A DNA stretch of 64,000 nucleotides from Alnus glutinosa (taxonomy: Eukaryota; Streptophyta; Magnoliopsida; Fagales; Betulaceae): contig NC_084892.1 of the NCBI RefSeq assembly GCF_958979055.1, positions 22,284,001-22,348,000 of the forward strand. The letters run 5' to 3'. The notes beneath the pieces were generated by a model that saw only the letters and a program-made list of their open reading frames with translations, was not told the origin of the DNA and searched no databases. Of this stretch, positions 23,901 to 33,860 are shown piece by piece. Position numbers and translations under genes: made by a program. Each line of letters begins with the position of its first letter. The stretch's first letter is position 1.

Positions 23901-24908
23901 TAGTTTCTTTGTGAGCTAGAGTGGTTTTTTGTGTCCCCTGGCTTGTCCCAATGGGAGTTTTGTTCCACCCCGACTAGTTTCCGGTGGTGGTTGTGGTTCT
24001 CCTAGCTGTTGGGGCTATGGAGTTTTGTTTATTTGTTCTTTGGTTGTTGTTTTCTTCTTTGTTTTGATAGATACATTTCGTTTCAAGTGGTTATTGAGAG
24101 TGACCTTCGTTTGTGTTATCCGACTTTCTTTTGAGTTAGATCTACATTGTTACACCGGAGTTCTTGCGACACGACCCCTCCTGTGTTGTTTGCTGTCAGT
24201 CTCTGATCCCGTCGCCTAAATCTCTGACGGTGTCGTACCTCCACGCTCGGAGCATGGGTTGCACGCGCCGAGGGTGTAGCTTTGCCGTGTGGGTCACTTA
24301 CCACTTTTCCGGCCGTCTGGTGGTGTTTTCAGGAAGGTCTGTTGACTGGTTGCAGCAAGGGAGGCCCGGGTGCGGCGTGTGGTCCTACACACGCTGGTCA
24401 AGTTGGTTCCTCCTTCCGGCTTAGTGTTTTGTTTCTGTGTTTTTTCTGTATATTCTTGCTTTCTTTCACAGTTTACTATTGTAATAGGCTAAATTTTACT
24501 TATGCATTTAGGTGGCTTGTTAGCTAGACCAGACCCTTTCATTTTAGGTGGGTTGTTCTTCACCGGAGATACTAAGCAAATGGGTTATAGTGGCAGATTT
24601 ATCTATATCAATTGCGTATAATTGTTTGAGACGGTAATGTATATATGACATTATCTCACATTTATAGGCTATATATAGGTTGTATTGATGATATAAAATA
24701 TTATTGAGGTTACTTAATTTCTCAACTCATATTAATATTTTTTTTTTCGCTTTTCGCTATATTTTACTTTTAAAGGTAGTACTTCTAGTTAATTAATGTG
24801 GAAGCAATACAAGCAACACTAAAAATTAATTAATTTGGGGAGCATTACAAATTACCATAATGCCATGGGAGACACCAAATGAATTATGATCCCCTACAAT
24901 TGAGTGTC

Positions 24909-24942
<34 letters not shown>

Positions 24943-25340
24943 AGGCTACATGGCCCAGATGTTCCAGGCAACCTAGGGTATGGGGTCCATCTATCTGGGA
25001 TAAGTGGGGCCCGCAACCCTTTTTTTGTAGGCTACTCGAATTGTAGTGTAATTTTGGCACCCCACTTGTAAGTAAATCTGATTTAACACTAAGTAGCCCC
25101 ATGGGTGCACTAATCCAAATCCTATGTTATTGCCTGCCCAAAGAAGGAGGAGCATGAGTAATAATAGGGAAGTTGTGAGAAGAACTCTTTTGCCTGAGAA
25201 AGGGTCTTTTAGGTGGGTCTCCTACTCAAATAGAGGAACCCCTCTCACAGACCTCTATTAAAAAATACGGAGGCATGATTGTATTATTGACCTCCTCATA
25301 CAAGCTAATTAAACAAATTTTACGTTTTCATAAAATAATT
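23901..25340. other. Gene-free stretch with a GA microsatellite
   Basis: Includes a moderately GC-rich part (23900-24430) with open frames on both strands that I could not assign, and a (GA)n tract at about 24914-24939. No supported gene. Confidence 0.45.
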
Positions 25341-25407
25341 TTTAGAAGAGTAATGTTATGTAGCATTCCACTATCTCATTATGCGAGTAATGACAGAAGT
25401 CTCTCTT

Positions 25408-25545
25408 GTGTCCCTCTTGTGTCTCTTCATTAATTATATGGCTTTTAAAATCATCATTGAGTTTATGATTGATTACTATTGAATTTTAATCAAATGACAA
25501 TTTTAAAAGCCACCTTATATTATGAAGGGACACAAGAATAACTTA
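25408..25545. mobile_element. Palindromic MITE core
   Basis: TTGTGTCTCTTCATTAATTA with TATGGCTTTTAAAATCATCA pairs with the reverse complement of AATTTTAAAAGCCACCTTAT with ATTATGAAGGGACACAAGA. A similar core occurs at 57963-58085 and, more loosely, at 32397-32566. The outer ends are eroded. Confidence 0.6.
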
Positions 25546-25803
25546 TAGAATTATTTCTCACCATCCTGACATGATACTAACAATTCAACTTTAGATTAGT
25601 CATTTTTAAAAGGGGAAAAAAAAAATCAATAGTTGATTGACAAAAATATGGGTGCGGTAGAATGCTCTTAGTCTCTTAGAGCATCTCTAGCAATCCCTTC
25701 ATATGGCTTGTAATAGCTATATTTAGATATTATGAGCCACTTTATTTCTCCCGCAAATGTTTCAAAATAAAGCATCTTCATCCATTTTGTTACCATTCAC
25801 TAT

Positions 25804-26433
25804 GGAAAATGCTAAAGGTACTTAACAAACTTTTACAAAGATAACTTTACAAACTGACATGTCATGTGATGTGGCATTTTATAAATTAAAAAATTCATTT
25901 TTAAAAAAAAAACGTGGTCTCTTTCTCCCCTCTCCCCCCTCTCCGGCACTCTCTCTCTCCCCCCTCTCACCGACCGGCCGAATCCAATCGGAAACCCATT
26001 CTCAGCCGGCATGGGTTTGAGAGGATCTGAAATACAGGCTGGATCTCCTACGGAATACCCAAGCTCGGCCGAAACCCACGCTCACCAGATCTAGTCGGAT
26101 CTCTGTTTCTGGGCAAATCTCTCCTGGAATCTCCTGCAGAATACCCAAGCTCGGCCGAAACCCATGCTCACCAGATCTGGTCGGATCTCTGTTTTTGGGT
26201 GAATCTCTCCCGAGCTCCAGTTGCCGGCCATCCATAGCCTTAAGGAATGGATGCTCGGCCGGATCTCTCTTTACCTCGCCGACTCTCTCTCTATCGCCGG
26301 TGATTGGAGTCTGGGTCGGAGTTTTTTCGGGTAAACCTACCACGTCAGTTTGTAAAAAAAATACACAAGATTAGATTCCACGTCAGTTTGAAAATTTTTT
26401 TATAATCTTTTCTTTATACTTGTAGCAGCTCTT
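25804..26433. mobile_element. Mutator-like non-autonomous element with 9-bp TSD and GC-rich insert
   Basis: The 9-bp sequence ATTCACTAT lies at 25795-25803 and again at 26434-26442, the TSD length expected of Mutator-like elements. The ends are imperfect inverted repeats sharing 'TGCTA.A.GTA' near the tips and 'CAAACTGAC.TG' about 50 bases in. The interior (about 25920-26330) is rich in C and CpG, unlike the flanks, as in Pack-MULEs. It contains an 86-bp tandem duplication starting near 26041 and 26127 (shared AATACCCAAGCTCGGCCGAA). The minus-strand frame at 26002-26343 reads through it but matches no family I know. Confidence 0.8.
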
Positions 26434-26784
26434 ATTCACTATAGCATTTTTTAGTCTTTTTTTATTATTTTATCTCCCCTCTTTCCACCATTCTCTATCC
26501 ATTATCTCTCCTTCTTCCTCAACTTTTATAATAAAATACATTGAAAAATAATATTTAATATAGAGAGTGAGATAAATAATCTGCTAGAGCATGTATTAAA
26601 AAATTAATGGCTCCATTCAAAAACATAAAAAAATTAATAGCTAAAATAATAATAAAAAAATGTGTATTTTGAGACGTTAAAATAACAAAAACGCGTTAAA
26701 AACAAGCTGGAAAAAACGCGTAAAATTGATGGCGTGAGTGCGTGAATTGGTAATTGACGTCAGCGAACCCCCATAACTCGGATC

Positions 26785-26795
26785 ATTATATATAC
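26785..26795 (+). promoter_or_regulatory. Candidate TATA box of the PQT3-like gene
   Basis: TTATATATACG about 190 bases before the start codon at 26980, with no other TATA in the interval. A telo-box AAACCCTAA lies downstream at 26904-26912, an element often found near start sites of plant growth-related genes. Confidence 0.4.
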
Positions 26796-26979
26796 GAAGA
26801 CCTCCGTTCCGGCTTAACTATTTGGTAATTGATCTTCAAAAAAAAAAAAAACTTATTTGGTAATTGCCTTCTGAAAAGCATTTCGTTTTGTTTCTGCCCC
26901 AGCAAACCCTAATAACCTGCTTATTGTTCTTGATCTGATACGCGGACTATCTAGGGCTTGCTCTTTGTTCTGGTACACC

Positions 26980-29900
26980 ATGGCGTTGTATTATAGGTAT
27001 AAAAGTGAAAGATTTTTCGATTCAATTGCCATAAATGTGCCATTCATCTCGGTCAGTTATTTTAAACAAAGAATTTTTGAATCCAAGCGCTACGGATGGG
27101 GTAATGATTTCGACCTTGTTGTCATTAATGCCCACACTAATGAAGGTTTGTCCTGATTTTTAGAGATTAATGAGTTATTTTTCTCTTATTTCCAACAAGA
27201 TTAGGGTTTTAGGCAATGAGAGTATTGTGATCTTTACGATTAGGGTTTTAGGCGATGAGGGTATTGTGATCTTTACGAATAGGGTTTTAGGCGTTGAGCG
27301 GATTGTGATCTTTGCGATTAGGGTTTTAGGCGGTGATAGGATTGTGATCTCTGCTCTCAATTAATTTTTATTTGGATTGTTTTTTTTTTTTTTTAAAAAA
27401 AAAAGGAGAGACCAATTTACCCTAAAAAGAAATAATCATTAAGGGGTTGGGTTGGATCGCACTGTTACAATTCCATTTTCCCTGGCGTTAAGAAATAACT
27501 TTGTATTGGTAAAATTAGGAGTGCCATGGTATTGAAAGAATTTTGGCTAAAAATTTTATGGTGGTGACTAGTGTGGTGCAATTTGAGAGGGATGGGTTGT
27601 GAGATCGATACTGGGGTGGAATGGTTAGGGAGAATAGGGTCCTCATGTTGATGATTTGTATCTGATCACTTGTTTAGTTTCATGAATTAATGTTTCCCAC
27701 AGTATTTAATAAATAATCCGTTTCTCTGTTTTGGAATTTCAGAGTATCTTGATGAAGCAATGCTGATTCCTAAAAATAGCGCAGTTTTAATTCGTCGAGT
27801 TCCTGGATGGCCACGCAAGGCCATGGTTGCCGACCGCCGAGTGTACTATCTCTAACTTTTAATTTCTTGATTGCGTAGTTGAGCTTGTTTCAGTTTAGTC
27901 ATTTATTGGAATGAACATTTATGGAAATTGAGCTTAGCAGCACACAAACATGGTGATGTGGACAGTCATTGTCACTTTATCTTTCCAAACCCATATCACA
28001 GTGGTTACGTGTTCAGAAAAAGATTTATTCCTTTTGTTGTGGAGAAAATTCTTAAAGTTTGGTTTTGGGCTGCATTTGTTTTGCAGGCCGGAGGAAGAAA
28101 ATAAGATGGTCAATGCTGAACCAGAAAAGAGTAGCTTACCAGCTACTGTTGCTTCTACCATGATATATGTAAGCCTAGCCTTCGTAATCGTCCCTTGGAT
28201 TCGGTCATCTTATGGAAATCTGACTTTTGCCTCAAATATATAATGCATTCAAGTAATAGTGTGTTTCATTTGACTTTACAGCCTGAGGACTCAGAGTGGA
28301 ATGACTTTTGGAATGATGTGAATGGGCCTAGCAATCCAACTGTGGAAACTCCCCCTACTAATATAGCTGATGAGGAAAGCAAGATTAAAGCTCTAATTGA
28401 TACTCCAGCCTTGGACTGGCAATGGTGAGATGCCTTCTGCTTTTGTTGCGTTATTTGATGCTAATGGTTGGTTTTAGGTTTCCACCTTTTCACAATTTTG
28501 TATTCAATTGCAGTCAAGGTCCTGATGGTTTTGGCCCTAGCAGAGGATTTGAAAGGGGTATAGGTGGTAAAATGGGCGGACATGGTTTTGGTGAGTCTTT
28601 ATACCTCATTTTGGTTTTATGTATGTCACGTCAATTGCTACTTAATCTATTTATGCGATAAGCTGAAATTTGTTATCGTCTTTTTGCGGTCAAGCAGGGT
28701 TTGAGTGGGAAACACCTCCACAGGGCTATGTGTGTCACAGGTGCAAGGTGCCCGGTATGTTCATTTTTTAATGATTTTTTTCTTCAAATGTTTCTTCTCT
28801 TCCTTGTCTTCTTAGTTAGAAAATTGCTTGCCGATTGCTATTGAGGGAGAGAGAGAGAATTGCTTGCTCAAACGTTTATCTTTTAAAAAAGAAAAGAAAG
28901 AAAGTGCTCACTGTTTCGAGCTTTGTATCTTCAGGGCACTTTATTCAGCACTGCCGTACAAATGGTGATCCGAAGTTTGACATTGAAAGGGTGAAGCCAC
29001 CAACTGATATACCAAAGTCCTTGCTTATGGCTACTCCAGATGGCTCATACGCTTTGTCAAGTGGTGCAGTAGCTGTTTTGGAACCAAACGGGTAAGCTGA
29101 TACCGTTAATAGATGTATATATAGAGTATCTATATTTTGTCTTGAAAATTGATTATAATGGTTATTTGAAAAATACAGAGCTGCTTTTGAGAAAGAAATG
29201 GAAGGGGTACCATCCACATATTCTGTTGGTGAGCTACCACCTGAGCTCTACTGCCGGTTGTGCAAGGAAGTACTGAAAGATGCTGTGCTGGCCAAGTGTT
29301 GTTTTGAGAGCTTTTGTGAAAAATGTATGTTGTGATGTTTTAAGTTTTAAAATGTGGTTACTTTCTACCCAATTTGGATGTTATATAGAATCTCAACTTT
29401 AATACTCTATGGTTTCATGAGCTTTTCTTCATCCATCAGTAAATGTTTTATTCTCAAGCTCATATGTTCATAAAATTTTACTCAGGTATCAGGAACCACA
29501 TAATCTCAAAGACAACGTGTGTATGTGGGAAAAAAAATATTGTCGCTGATGATCTCCTTCCAAATAAAACGCTCAGGCATACAATCAACCGTATATTGGA
29601 GGGTGGTAGCAGTAGTTCTGAAAATGCTGGAAGTACCTTTCCAGTTCGAGGTTTGTGTTTTACTAACATGGCTTTTATAGTAATCATAAATGTGTGCTAT
29701 AATATATTTTATTAACAACATTTTGTCTTAAAATTCAGGTATGGAATCTGCTCGCCTGCTGCCCAAAGTTCCATCCCCAACTTTATCTGCTGCATCAAAG
29801 GGTGAACAAAAGCAATCTCCTGTTAGTGAAGAAACCCCGAAGATACATGAAACTGGAGATGAGGGAAAGGCTGCTACTTTCCCGCAGCGTACAGCAAAGA

Positions 29901-31061
29901 AAGGGACTCAAAAAGCAGCTGATTTGTCTGAATTTCCGCATGAGTCAGTGAGTGTGAGAGAAATAACATCATCACTGGAGAGTGCTCCCTTGGCTGAGGA
30001 AGAAGTTCACCAGAAAGTGCCTACCAGTGAGGCTGGTAAAGTTTTATTCTGTGGTATTTTGAATCTATTTCTTTTTCCTCCCCACTCCCAATACCTATTG
30101 AGTCAAGTGTTTCTTAGATCATTCAGCTTATGGAACTCCACATCCTGTTTTTTAGTTATGTTTGTTGCATTAGGAGCTGCATGGATAGTTGTCATAACAC
30201 ATCTGAGACTGAAACCATATAAACACTATTAAAAGAAGTGTCCTAAAATCTATTACTATATTGTATATTATATCTGTTGGTTGTTGTAATGAGGTCTCAT
30301 CGATCTCACATTTTATGTGAATGTATTTGATTTTTCAGGAAAGAAAAAGGAAAAGAAGAAAGCCCGCATACCTGCAATTGGTATGTTCATGCTCTTCCAT
30401 TGCTTTTTTGTCTAACATTTGATGAAATTTTTCTAAGGATTGGGTTTCTTTTAGTGGCTCTGGTTATGAATATGCTTAATTTTGAAAACTGCAATTTGGC
30501 GGTTGCATCCCTTATGTTTTTAAGATAATTTATTCTAGTTTTGAATGCCTCGTAGATTTGCAGTGGAAAACCTCTCGAGACCTTGCAGCTGAGAACAATA
30601 TAATGCCTTCTGGTCCCTCTGCCTTTAATCCGTACTGGACTGGCATGCAACCTGGTGCTATGGCTTACATGGGTTATGGAATACGTCCTTTTGACATGCC
30701 TTTTGGGGGTATTGCACCTCAAGACCCATTTGGTGCACAAGGCTATATGTTCACTCCTATTCCACCTCAAAGGTATGTTGCTTGCACTACACGAAGTTCT
30801 TGCTTTTTAAATAGTTTTGAACCATACAAATGCAGTTTTTTTATATGACTAATTAGGTTAATTTCTTTATCTTGACAGGGAGTTTTCCAACGATTGGGAG
30901 TTTGGTGGGGTAGTGAACCGTGTTGCTGATGTTCCTTCAACAAAATTGAAATCTGTATGTCTTTTGTATTGTACTAATTGCCCTTTGCCCTATTTATTTT
31001 TATACTGCAGCTTTATGAAAGGAAGAGAGATTGTTTTGTTTCTGCTGTTAAGGTTAAATAA
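26980..31061 (+). CDS. DWNN-CCHC-RING E3 ubiquitin ligase, PQT3-like (RBBP6 family)
   Basis: Fourteen exons, GT-AG, phases consistent: 26980-27145, 27743-27842, 28087-28168, 28282-28424, 28514-28590, 28698-28754, 28935-29091, 29179-29324, 29486-29650, 29739-30035, 30339-30380, 30556-30772, 30879-30954, 31011-31061. This gives 591 residues. The N-terminus is a DWNN ubiquitin-like domain (MALYYRYKSERFFDSIAI... to IRRVPGWPR). A CCHC zinc knuckle follows (CHRCKVPGHFIQHC, exons 6-7). A RING/U-box-like finger spans exons 8-9 (ELYCRLCKEVLKDAVL... CVCGKKNIVADDLLPNKTLR). After it come a Ser/Lys-rich linker and a Gly/Pro/Met-rich segment (FNPYWTGMQPGAMAYMGYG). In Arabidopsis PQT3 this is an E3 ligase acting in oxidative-stress tolerance. 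The usual Arg/Lys-rich C-terminal tail is missing. Either exon 14 ends at the TAA at 31059-31061, or the gene splices on from 31052 to an exon at 33708. Confidence 0.88.
27199..27354 (+). repeat. 39-bp minisatellite with telo-box-like core in intron 1 of the PQT3-like gene
   Basis: Four head-to-tail 39-base units at 27199-27237, 27238-27276, 27277-27315 and 27316-27354. Each starts GATTAGGGTTTTAGGC (one has GAATAGGG) and ends TATTGTGATCTTTAC or a variant. Because 39 is divisible by three, both strands stay open, giving repetitive frames that are not genes. Confidence 0.9.
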
Positions 31062-31946
31062 TGGATATTTTAGAAGTTATAGTTCATTTGTCTTCAATAT
31101 ATGTATTTTTAATGATGCTCTATCTAATTATGGAGTTATCATGGGAAGAGAGTGCCAGAGCATTTCAAATTTTGATTTCTCTATCTATGCCTATTTGGCT
31201 ATTAAATGCACATCTAAAGTGGCAGAATATGCAAAAAGCAAAAGGTGGTTTGACTTGCATGGCTGTAGCAGCATGTTTCTGGTCCTATGGACCTATAGCC
31301 TTCTAATCCCATCAGCGAATTCATCTCCCGCTATTCTTGGAGGAATTAAACAATTCTTCTCTTTTTTTCTTCTTGGTCTTTTGCAAATTGTATTTATGTT
31401 GTTAGTTTAGTTTTATCCTCCTTTTAAGGCCGGAATGCTTTGAATTAAAGTGTCTGGTCATGCACATTGTTTAGCTAATTGTGCCACTTCTAATTTTTCT
31501 TTTTGGAAGCTTTTTCATTAAATCTCCAATTTTCTCTTCCATTCGGATTATAAGTAGGAAAGATGATCCTCAGCTCTCCTGTAGTCTTTTCCCTTATTCA
31601 ATTATTAAAAAAAAAAAAAAAAGTAGCTAGCACGGATTCTCGCCATGCCATGCCATTTTTTTTATCTCCATAATTTGATTTGAAAGAAGTGGTGGTTGGC
31701 TCTAAAAAATGCCAAACTTTTCTACTCTTTTGCCGGTCAGCAGCAAACAGTTCCTGGAAATTTAGCAGGACGAGCAAAGAAAAGCACATGCATCTAAACC
31801 CGGCCCACTTGCGCGTTTCTGTGGTTGAGCTTCAGCTCGCCCGGATTCCACATAAGGTGCTTAAAAAGTATTTTTAGCACATAAAAAGATGCTTGGTAAA
31901 AAACTTAAAAAACACATTTTTTACCTCTCTCTCTCTCCTCTCTTCT

Positions 31947-31983
<37 letters not shown>

Positions 31984-31994
31984 TTCTAAAAAGG
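31062..31994. other. 3' flank, or last intron, of the PQT3-like gene
   Basis: AT-rich, no coding exon recognised. A-rich and T-rich tracts at 31606-31622 and 31949-31982. If the exon at 33708 is real this is intron. Confidence 0.45.
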
Positions 31995-32002
31995 CCTAAA
32001 AC

Positions 32003-33055
32003 TAGGAGTGGGCAAATAATCCAACTACTACCGACCGATCGCCATTGAATTGCTATCAATCACCTATCGACTCTTCTACCGAGTTCTGGTGGTCGGTTAG
32101 TCAGCATAAAAAATTTATACCAAAGTCTATAAGTCTATTGATCTATGTATTGATTGTGATTGGTTGTCTAAGAGCCAAATTGAAGATGAAAAAGGAGGGA
32201 TTGAGAAGATGAAAACGGAGGGATTTAGTGAAAGATAGCTAGTTGTGTTGTAGATAGTGATAAGGTGAGGATAAGATAAGGTTAAATGGCATCAGCGTAA
32301 TGGGCATCAGGATTTCAATGGGATTTTCGCTGATTTCCAAGTCTAATGCCCCTTCCTATACAGCTTTTTAGCTGTTAGATTCACATCTTCAATCCAAGTA
32401 ATGCTACATATCATCCCTATATCTCCCTTTTGTTCTCTCAAAATTGATGTGGATCTTAAAATCGCCATTGGATCAAAATCTAATAGTGACCTATCATAAA
32501 TTCAATGGTAGTTTTTAAGAGCCACATTAGTTTTAGAGGGACATAAGGGTAACATGTAGCATTACTCCTTCAATCCTCATCGTTCGACTAGCTTTTACTC
32601 TGCATTACTGTTAGCTATCATGCACGCCAGCAATCACGCATGCCATTCATCTTCTCAACTCTTAAGACCTGATCCTTCATCTTTCTTCCTCCCAAACTCT
32701 TCACAGTCTTCATCTTCCTTCCTAACCATTTACAAATCAGAGACTCTGCCGCACATCTCCTCCCAACGTCTTCAAACTAACTCACCATTGGTATGCTTGA
32801 TTATTGCATTTTTGTGCTGCCCAATTCATACAGAGGGTTATGATCATTTTCCAGTACTTTTGAGTGATAAACTTTGTTTTCCTATATTTTTGTGCTAACC
32901 GACTGTCTTTTAACTGATTCCACCGACTTATCTGATTTAACCGAAAATATTGAAATTAAAAGTTGTTGAAATAAAGTCGGTGAATTAACCGACTTTGGCA
33001 GTAACCAAACCGAAAACACCCATACCAACACTGACTAAATCGATACCCACCCCTA
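32003..33055. mobile_element. Non-autonomous hAT element with 8-bp TSD
   Basis: The 8-bp sequence CCTAAAAC occurs at 31995-32002 and 33056-33063, the TSD length of hAT transposons. The tips are inverted repeats: TAGGAGTGGGCAAAT at the left and, reverse-complemented, TAGGGGTGGGTATCG at the right, close to the TAGGGGTGGGCAA ends common in plant hAT elements. The 1053-bp interior has no transposase frame. A smaller MITE is nested at 32397-32566. Confidence 0.8.
32397..32566. mobile_element. Palindromic MITE nested in the hAT element
   Basis: AGTAATGCTACAT at the left pairs with ATGTAGCATTACT at the right. The arms continue with matching 'cccTatatctccctttt' / revcomp 'agagggacataaggg' and 'aaaatcgccattgga' / 'aatggtagttttta'. 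About 170 bases, foldable throughout. Confidence 0.75.
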
Positions 33056-33250
33056 CCTAAAACCGTGTTTTAAAAAAAATAAAATATCATTAATTTTTTA
33101 TTTTTTTATATACACTTTATTTTCCAATACAATCCTAAATAGGCTCTTAGCCTCTTAGTGACTTCCTCTCTCACCTTTTAGCTTTTTGAATGGCACTTGC
33201 ATTTCCTTCCAAAATGGGACTTGGAACAATAATGTTATTCTTTTTATTTC

Positions 33251-33501
33251 GAGAAATGCTAGGCTTACAAAATATGTTACCAAAAAAAAAAAAAAACTCT
33301 TGCAAGATGTGGCATGACATGATTGAATTTCTCAAAATTAAGATTAATCTCCTTCTCAATCATGTTATATACTAGACAAATAATCACGTTTCATCTACCA
33401 AAACTGATGTGGCGTTTTATCCACCAAATGTTATAGGGGGTACCACGCAAAATCAATTTTGGTGGATGAAATGCAATTACTATCTAGTATATAGCATTTC
33501 T
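33251..33501. mobile_element. Small inverted-repeat element with palindromic right half
   Basis: The outer tips are GAGAAATGCTA at the left and TAGCATTTCT at the right. The right half is a long palindrome: TTATATACTAGACAAATAAT with CACGTTTCATCTACCAAAA (33365-33402) pairs with the reverse complement of TTTTGGTGGATGAAATG and CTATCTAGTATATAG (about 33458-33495). Confidence 0.6.
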
Positions 33502-33707
33502 ATTTTGGAAATTAACTAGTTTGAGTTGCAATATATTTGATTAAAAAAAAAATCTCATTTGATGTTCGCATCAAAACATTTTTTTAAAATGAAAATTAAA
33601 AAAGCTCTTTACAAAACGATTATCAAACATTAATTTCTTGTTGTGTCTGATAAGTGATATGAGCTAAGGGAATTGTTTCTGATATGCCGTTTATTGCATT
33701 GGTGCAG

Positions 33708-33860
33708 AAGAATATCTCCCCTTTATCAAGCGCCCACTGCCATCGTCCAGCTAAGAGGAAATTGGAGCACTATGTGGACAAAGAAGTGAGCAAGAAGAAG
33801 AGGGAGGCCGCCGGTGCGTCTCCGCACTCGACGTGTCATCGCCCAACACGGGTGGCTTAG
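33708..33860 (+). CDS. Candidate terminal exon of the PQT3-like gene
   Basis: After an acceptor TTGGTGCAG, a 50-codon open frame in phase 0 runs to a TAG at 33858-33860. It is basic and codon-like (AKRKLEHYVDKEVSKKKREA, then SPHSTCHRP), fitting the basic C-terminal tail expected of the family. Its phase matches a splice from the AAG|GTTAAA donor at 31052. That splice would make a 2655-base intron swollen by the hAT element and MITEs, and a product of about 639 residues. It could instead be a stray exon of another, lost gene. Confidence 0.4.
   Translation, partial: KNISPLSSAHCHRPAKRKLEHYVDKEVSKKKREAAGASPHSTCHRPTRVA

Noticed and set aside
27199..27354. Interstitial telomere
   Set aside because: The unit is 39 bases with only two TTAGGG-like words, not a run of the TTTAGGG heptamer.
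27170..27364. Repetitive small proteins on both strands
   Set aside because: Produced by the 39-base minisatellite, whose length is divisible by three. The stretch is an intron.
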